In this document: positions 59,001 to 64,000 of the stretch, in pieces
Layout of the letters: every line of letters starts with the position of its first letter
Position numbering within the stretch: the first letter of the stretch is position 1
Assembly: GCF_036588685.1 (NCBI RefSeq)
Contig: NC_086379.1
Location: 18,895,862-18,959,861, forward strand
Reading direction: 5' to 3'
Length of the DNA: 64,000 nucleotides
Origin: Mytilus trossulus
Lineage: Eukaryota; Mollusca; Bivalvia; Mytilida; Mytilidae
Notes under the pieces: model-generated
Told to the model about the DNA's origin: nothing
Databases searched by the model: none
What the model saw: only the letters and a program-made list of their open reading frames with translations
Position numbers and translations under genes: made by a program

Positions 59001-62000
59001 TTTTTTCTGCAAACTCCATATTCTTTGATTTTCAACTTTAAATTGAGAGGAGTATTCAAGAGAAAATGGGACATACACATCAAAGATATTATGAAGCATT
59101 TAAAAGAAATTAAATATTAAATAAAGCAGAAAATCAAACTAAAGTTAAAAAAGCAGATACAAAAATATTTTATTCAAAATATCCAACTTTTTAGTATGTT
59201 TCTGGATAAAAAATGTTAAGGTTACAAAAAGTCAAACTAATATGTTTAAAATGCAAAAAATCAACTTCCACCTCACCAATTAAGAAATTTGTAAATGCTA
59301 CACACCTGAATATTATATACTACAATTAAAAAAATATTATTTAGTTTTAGTACCTGAAGTTTAAACAGACCAGACTACTTTTAACATCCTCAACTGTGGA
59401 CCTTATTGGAGCATACATGTATAATTTACAGTTTATTTCTATAAACAAAACAATCATTTTGATTGCGAAGACTAGTACTATAGTTGACACAGAGATTTAA
59501 TTTGTACAAAATAGTGGAGTATTGGACACAGATGAATCCCCTGTTGCTTATAATGCTATAGATGAACATAACTCCAGATGACACCAACCAAATTTGAACT
59601 CTATCTGAGTATAATTTAATTTTGGATGTACCAAGTCTTTTGATTGGCTGACGTTATTTTGTTATCAGCCCATAGACATAATTTAGTCAGGTGACTGTGA
59701 CATCATCAACGTTTTTTCATGGTTTTCTACAGTTTAAAATGGAATTATAAGAAATTACTGAAATATTTTTTCTGTCTATTCGAAATAACATAAAAAAATG
59801 TGGTGCACACTGTTAAATAACCCGTTATGCGCTTATTCAGTGTGTCCACATTTTTTATGTTATTTCTTCATAGACAGAAAAAATATTACAGTCATTCCTC
59901 AAATAGTGATACAATGTAATAATTCTTGTGTATAAGTTTCATAACATTTTGCTATTTAAAGAACTCAAACAGATATTATCATTTGAGGTACATCATACCT
60001 CATCCTTAAATGGTTCTGGCATAAAATGACAAATATCATTCATGTAGTCCTCTAGTGACTGTTCTGTTACATTGGTCTGTACATAAGCATTGATAGCTTC
60101 TATAATCCATTCACACAAATCACATCTCCAGGTTTTAGTCTAAAATTAAGTAGAAAACATATTGTATACTTTTGAGTACTATTGTTGTCCACCCCCCTAA
60201 AATCATAATGGATAAAAAGATTTAAACATTTCCAAATGTGTAAACTCAGCAAGAGATCTCTGAAAGAATATCAGAGATAAATAAGTGGGTTAAGTGATAA
60301 ATGTCTAGTGGCTAATTTACATGCATAAAACAACAAAAAAATGTTAGTGAAACATGAATATGAAATGGATTTTTAACTTTTAGCAAATTTGTAAAACAAA
60401 AAGGGTGTAAAAGAAGAGAAAATTAGTTTAAACAAGAATGTGTCCCCAGTACATGGATGCCCCATCCGCACTATCATTTTTTATGTTCAATGGACGTGAA
60501 AATGGGGGAAAATCTCTAATTTGGCATTAAAATTAGAAAGATCATATCATAGGGAACATGTGTACTGAGTTTCAAGTTGATTGGACTTCAGCTTCATCAG
60601 AAACTTCCTTGACCAAAAACTTTAACCTATAACAGGACAGACTGACGAGCAAGCAAACAGATGTACAGATGAACAAACGGAAGCACAGACCAGAAAATAT
60701 AATGCCCATAAATGGGGCATAATATAAACAAGAAATTTATGTCATAACTCAAAACCTCTTCCTTCTTACTTTAAAGGTACAAAATTGCTGCAATGTATGA
60801 CAACTAATAAACAAAGAAATAATTGACTTGAAATCATCTATAAATTATTTTGAAATATGATTTTTTCAGGATATATTTTTCAATAGTAATTACCATTTTT
60901 GCTGTTTTCATAAATTCCAGAAATATTTGTGGTGTTTCATCTACTGATCTCCTGCGTCTGGCAACTGGACAAGCAGCTTTACATATCAAACTTCCAAACT
61001 GAAAAGATAACATTTTTTCTAAAATATTAATATCATACAATAATTTTAAATATATCATAAATAAACAAACCTTTCTTCAATTCTTTGTTTATAATTTACT
61101 ACAAAATGTATAGAATGAATGGTAGCGGGAGAGTATTTTTACTACTATGATCTTATTTAAAAGAACATGTCATTGTAATATGTACATCTCTTGCATGGTT
61201 AACTATGGTAGGTCAAAAGGTGACAGGGAATCACCAGGACAAATCTTAAACTACATCAGTACAGTATAATGATTTATAGTCAATGTGTTGTTGCTCTTAC
61301 AATGCATGTTTGAAGAATCACATAAGGGCATACCATAGTTACAGGGAAGGTAATGACTTTGCTAACGTAATATGTTAGTTTTGTGACGTCAAACTGTGAC
61401 ATATCGGGAAAAGATGCATTTTTCAACTGATTTTTATCATTCAAACTGATTTAATTTGAAAAAGAGTGCATAGACCCCAATTTTTTTAACCGACATTATG
61501 TTTCATTTTGCAAGGAGATTATGTGGACCAAATTTTATAAAACTGTTATCAGTGCATTTTTTTTTAATTTTGATAATTAAATACACAGCAAAAAACTACG
61601 TTTTTTCTCAATTCATGACCATTTGATAAATATGAGTTATTTCTGAACAAAAAAGACCTAAATTTTTAGAATACTTATAAAATACAGAAATTACAAATTA
61701 TTTAACAAAAAACAATCTGTGTTTATCTTTTAAAACAAGTGAAACTGCTAGCTACTGCTCACTGATGATACCCCCGCCCCAAGAGTGTAAAAATATGCAA
61801 GTGTTCGGTAAACAGGAATTTGTTGAGTGATGAATCTGAAAACGCATCACACAGTATAGCTGACTTATATAAATCCTGAAACCAAATTTCAGAAATCCTT
61901 GTATTGTAGTTCTTGAGAAAAATGTGACGAAAATTTTCAACTTGGCTATCATGTGTAAAATCATACAAGTGTTTGGTAAACAGGAAGTTGTCGAGTGATC

Positions 62001-63378
62001 AATCTGAAAACTCATCACACGTTATAGCTGACTTAGATAAACCCTGAAATCAAATTTCAGAAATCCTTGTATTGTAGTTCCTCAGAAAAATGTGACAAAA
62101 ATTTTCAACTTGGCTATCATGTGTAAAATCATACAAGTGTTTTCGGTAAACAGGAAGTTGCTAAGTGATCAATCTGAAAATGCATCACACGGTATGGTTG
62201 ACATATATAAATGTTGATACCAAATTACAGAAAAGGTGGATGTGTAGTTCCTGAGAAAAATGTGACGAAAGTTTCATGGGACGGACTGACTAACAGACTG
62301 ACTGACAGACAGAGGTAAAACAGTATACACCCTCCTTATTTTAAAGCGGGGGTATAACAAAAAATGTTATGTCTTTCTTTCGAAAAGGAAGAAACGGCCA
62401 CAAATCCGAATTTTGAGCAAATATACAAAATTTTGAAAAGTAGCACATGAAGGTATATTTTTTATTACATATTTAATTTAATCAGGTAAAAAATAGCCTA
62501 ATTGCAAATTTTCATCAACTTGTAAATACGGAATCAAAACTGTATCGTATGCCCTTAAGCATATCCCTCAAATATGATCTAGCATGGTACATGATGTACA
62601 ACTTTAAATCTAAAATGTGTCTCTCCTCTAAACTATAAGTATAGTGCTAATGAGAGTAACAAAAATTTTAAAAGTACTGATTCACTTCTAGAAGATTTAC
62701 CTCAGGATTGTATTTCTTTGGTAAGAGGAACTCAACAATACCATGACATTGACCACATGACATTTCTGTTAATTCTTTCTGGAAAAATGGTCCTAGAATA
62801 TACAAAATCATTATTTTAAATATTTGTATAAATGCATAAAAGGATGTTCCAAACTTTTTTACATGAAAATTACAGTAAGCCAACAACAAACTGCATGATC
62901 TTTGCAATTACACTACTGGCCAATAGAGTAACAAAAAGCCTAATCTGTAAAATAGGTAATAACATTGTCAGTCATATCATTAACTTTTTTAAAACTTCTA
63001 TATAAAAATAACATATTATAACACTGGATACTTTACTACTGGTGATGCAATGTTAGTGAAATGCATTTACACGTTTTCTTTGAGATATTGTTTTATGGCA
63101 TTCAAATTTGGCAATGCTTTTGTAATTTTGTTCATTGAAAGCAAAATTATATTATTATTAACAAATTTAATTTAATATTTTCCAATCATAACAATTTTGA
63201 AATTTGAACAAAGTTCAATATTTGATGTGTCTTATATTTAATGGTTAAGTGTTGAGCTGTTTAATGAAGACTGTGGCATACCATTAACTGCTGGGCAGAG
63301 TTTAGCTTGTTTACATGCATTTACTGGTGCCACTCCACTGGTTACTATGGTTACAACTTGTGGTGCAAATAAAATACA
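56007..63378 (-). CDS. Prosaposin-like protein, 3' part (eight exons), 5' end beyond window
   Basis: Exons in transcript order: 63378-63282, 62792-62701, 60998-60894, 60139-59999, 58177-58084, 57477-57347, 56796-56734 and 56108-56007 (stop TAA). All have AG/GT borders and matching phases. The product is a string of saposin-B modules. The first visible exon is the second half of a module (CILFAPQ, ACKQAKLC). Next is a short module (MSCGQCHG, then SLICKAACP) and a basic RRRRS stretch. Then come two complete six-cysteine modules: RCDLCEWII, NDICHF, CMKSVPEII, VLCQHY, DEC; and ECEICKEII, DDVCERLP, ACKLF, DDVCHM, ITVC. An N-glycosylation sequon NVT lies in the first complete module. Saposins act in lysosomes as activators of sphingolipid breakdown after proteolytic release from a precursor (established for prosaposin). 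The protein stops at the sixth cysteine of the last module, without the C-terminal SapA domain found in vertebrate prosaposin, so a more distant saposin-like protein is possible. Confidence 0.9.
58386..58597. mobile_element. TA-flanked MITE, CTGTGGATTC family (saposin-like gene intron)
   Basis: TAATGTGGATTCATTAATATTC at the left (one change from the family end) and GAATCCACAG at the right with TA borders. Confidence 0.85.
59625..59900 (+). mobile_element. Foldback element with ~50-base arms
   Basis: Arm 59762-59812 (AATATTTTTTCTGTCTATTC... to GTGGTGCACACTG) pairs with 59839-59888 (CAGTGTGTCCACATTTTTTA... to AGACAGAAAAAATATT) around a 26-base loop. The left flank has GATTGGCTGACGTTATTTTG and matches 25490-25755. 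It sits in the intron between saposin exons 59999-60139 and 58084-58177. Confidence 0.85.
60430..60725 (+). repeat. Dispersed repeat, family D
   Basis: ACAAGAATGTGTCCCCAGTA, CATGTGTACTGAGTTTCAAG and TGATTGGACTTCAGC, ending TAAATGGGGCATAATA. A minus-strand decayed copy is at 32430-32650. Confidence 0.8.
61326..62554. mobile_element. TTAA-type MITE (GGGCATAC ends) with a nested element
   Basis: GGGCATACCATAGTTAC (61326 on) is inverted against ACTGTATCGTATGCCC (ending 62554). The right border is TTAA (62555-62558); the left is ATAA, one change away. Removing the nested 61771-62352 element leaves about 640 bases. It lies in the intron between saposin exons 62701-62792 and 60894-60998. Confidence 0.75.
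61771..62352. mobile_element. TA-flanked element with three ~168-bp internal repeats
   Basis: Ends CCCCCGC and GCGGGGG are bordered by TA on both sides. Three units start CAAGTGTTYGGTAAACAGG at 61798, 61966 and 62134, followed by a GACTGACAGACAG microsatellite near 62285-62315. Non-coding. Confidence 0.8.
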
Positions 63379-63539
63379 CTGAAATAAACAATAGATACCC
63401 AATAGATTTTAGAATTTGATTTATTTTCCTTTTGAATTTTACTTGTTTTGTTTAGGGGCCAGCAGAAGGACGCTGGAATTTGTTGCTACATTGAAGACCA
63501 GTTAGTGAAAAAAGTGGGGTCTCTGTTCATTTTTAAAAG

Positions 63540-63940
63540 CTCCCAATCTGTCTTCGAAAGAAGCATACATTTTCGTAAAATTACTTTTTTTCTGTTGAAC
63601 TATAAGGTCATATCCAAATAAAAAAAGAACTAAATTACAGAAATCACTCATATTTTGCAATAGTGTAGTTCAAGTACAGCTTATCAAAAAATAATAATAA
63701 AATCTTCACAGATGAGTTACAAAAAATATTTCAATGTTAATGCCAAAAAATGACAATTTTGCACCAAAGGGAGATAATTCAGAGCTTTTTCAATAGTATA
63801 TACATTTTGAAAGTCATCTGGGGCCGAAACAAATTGATTTTTTTGAATGATTTTTGTTCCATATGATAAAGTCATAAATAAAATTTGTAATGAAAACAAC
63901 AATGTTTATTTTTTTTCTGAATTTTTTATACCAGCTATCC
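63540..63940 (-). mobile_element. Decayed copy of the TTAA-flanked MITE of 9721-10283
   Basis: On the minus strand GTTCCATATGATAAAG, AATTATCTCCCTTT and ATGTATGCTTCTTTCGAAG correspond to 9800-10145 in the same order. The GCTCGCGGG end is degraded (ATACCAGCTATCCTCC at 63930). Confidence 0.75.
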
Positions 63941-64000
63941 TCCTCAACTGACAAAATTACCAAAATAACTTTAGAGCACAAATTCAGTTAAAATACAGGT

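Noticed and set aside
61752..62018. Overlapping minus-strand frames of 88 and 69 codons
   Set aside because: They fall within the 168-bp repeats of a non-autonomous element and repeat the same peptide; not a gene.

Overview
The window reads as an AT-rich, intron-rich, repeat-dense metazoan chromosome segment. It is most likely from a bivalve mollusc of the mussel (Mytilus-like) type. This rests on the gene families present, on a reverse-transcriptase family and several short dispersed repeats I recognise from bivalve genomes, and on a tRNA-derived SINE. The species assignment is inference; no search was run.

Layout: 1-8.3 kb holds retrotransposon debris (an ORF1-like remnant, a SINE, a broken CR1/L2-type LINE) followed by dispersed and tandem repeats. 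8.4-14.1 kb (+) is the 3' part of a membrane receptor gene: one SRCR domain, a linker, one transmembrane helix and a tyrosine-rich tail. 14.1-22.5 kb is intergenic, with reverse-transcriptase fragments and tandem arrays. 22.6-40.9 kb (+) is a complete WIPI2-type PROPPIN gene (autophagy, PI3P effector), which I could assemble from start to stop as 11 coding exons (491 residues). 42.6-43.5 kb (+) is a 5'-truncated pseudogene copy of a B-box/beta-propeller gene whose near-intact paralogue lies at 50.0-51.7 kb (+). 56.0-63.4 kb (-) is the 3' part of a prosaposin-like gene (eight exons visible) that continues past the right edge.

The genes do not form an operon or an obvious pathway cluster. WIPI2 (autophagosome formation) and the saposin-like protein (lysosomal lipid handling) both belong to the endolysosomal system, and the SRCR receptor and B-box protein belong to families often linked to innate recognition in bivalves, but nothing in the sequence shows coordinated control.

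The most striking feature is in WIPI2. The intron between coding exons 9 and 10 has tandem arrays at both ends: ten copies of a 72-bp unit that each carry an identical in-frame 5' splice site, and nine copies of a ~105-bp unit that each carry a 3' splice site plus the start of the next exon. As written this could produce a combinatorial set of isoforms differing in blade 7 of the propeller and in the C-terminal tail. Other notable items are nested MITEs with TTAA or TA flanks, Helitron-like 3' ends, long-arm foldback elements, a ~147-bp-period tandem array, a pre-miRNA-sized 30-bp hairpin just past the saposin gene, and a one-base A-run defect that splits the B-box gene.
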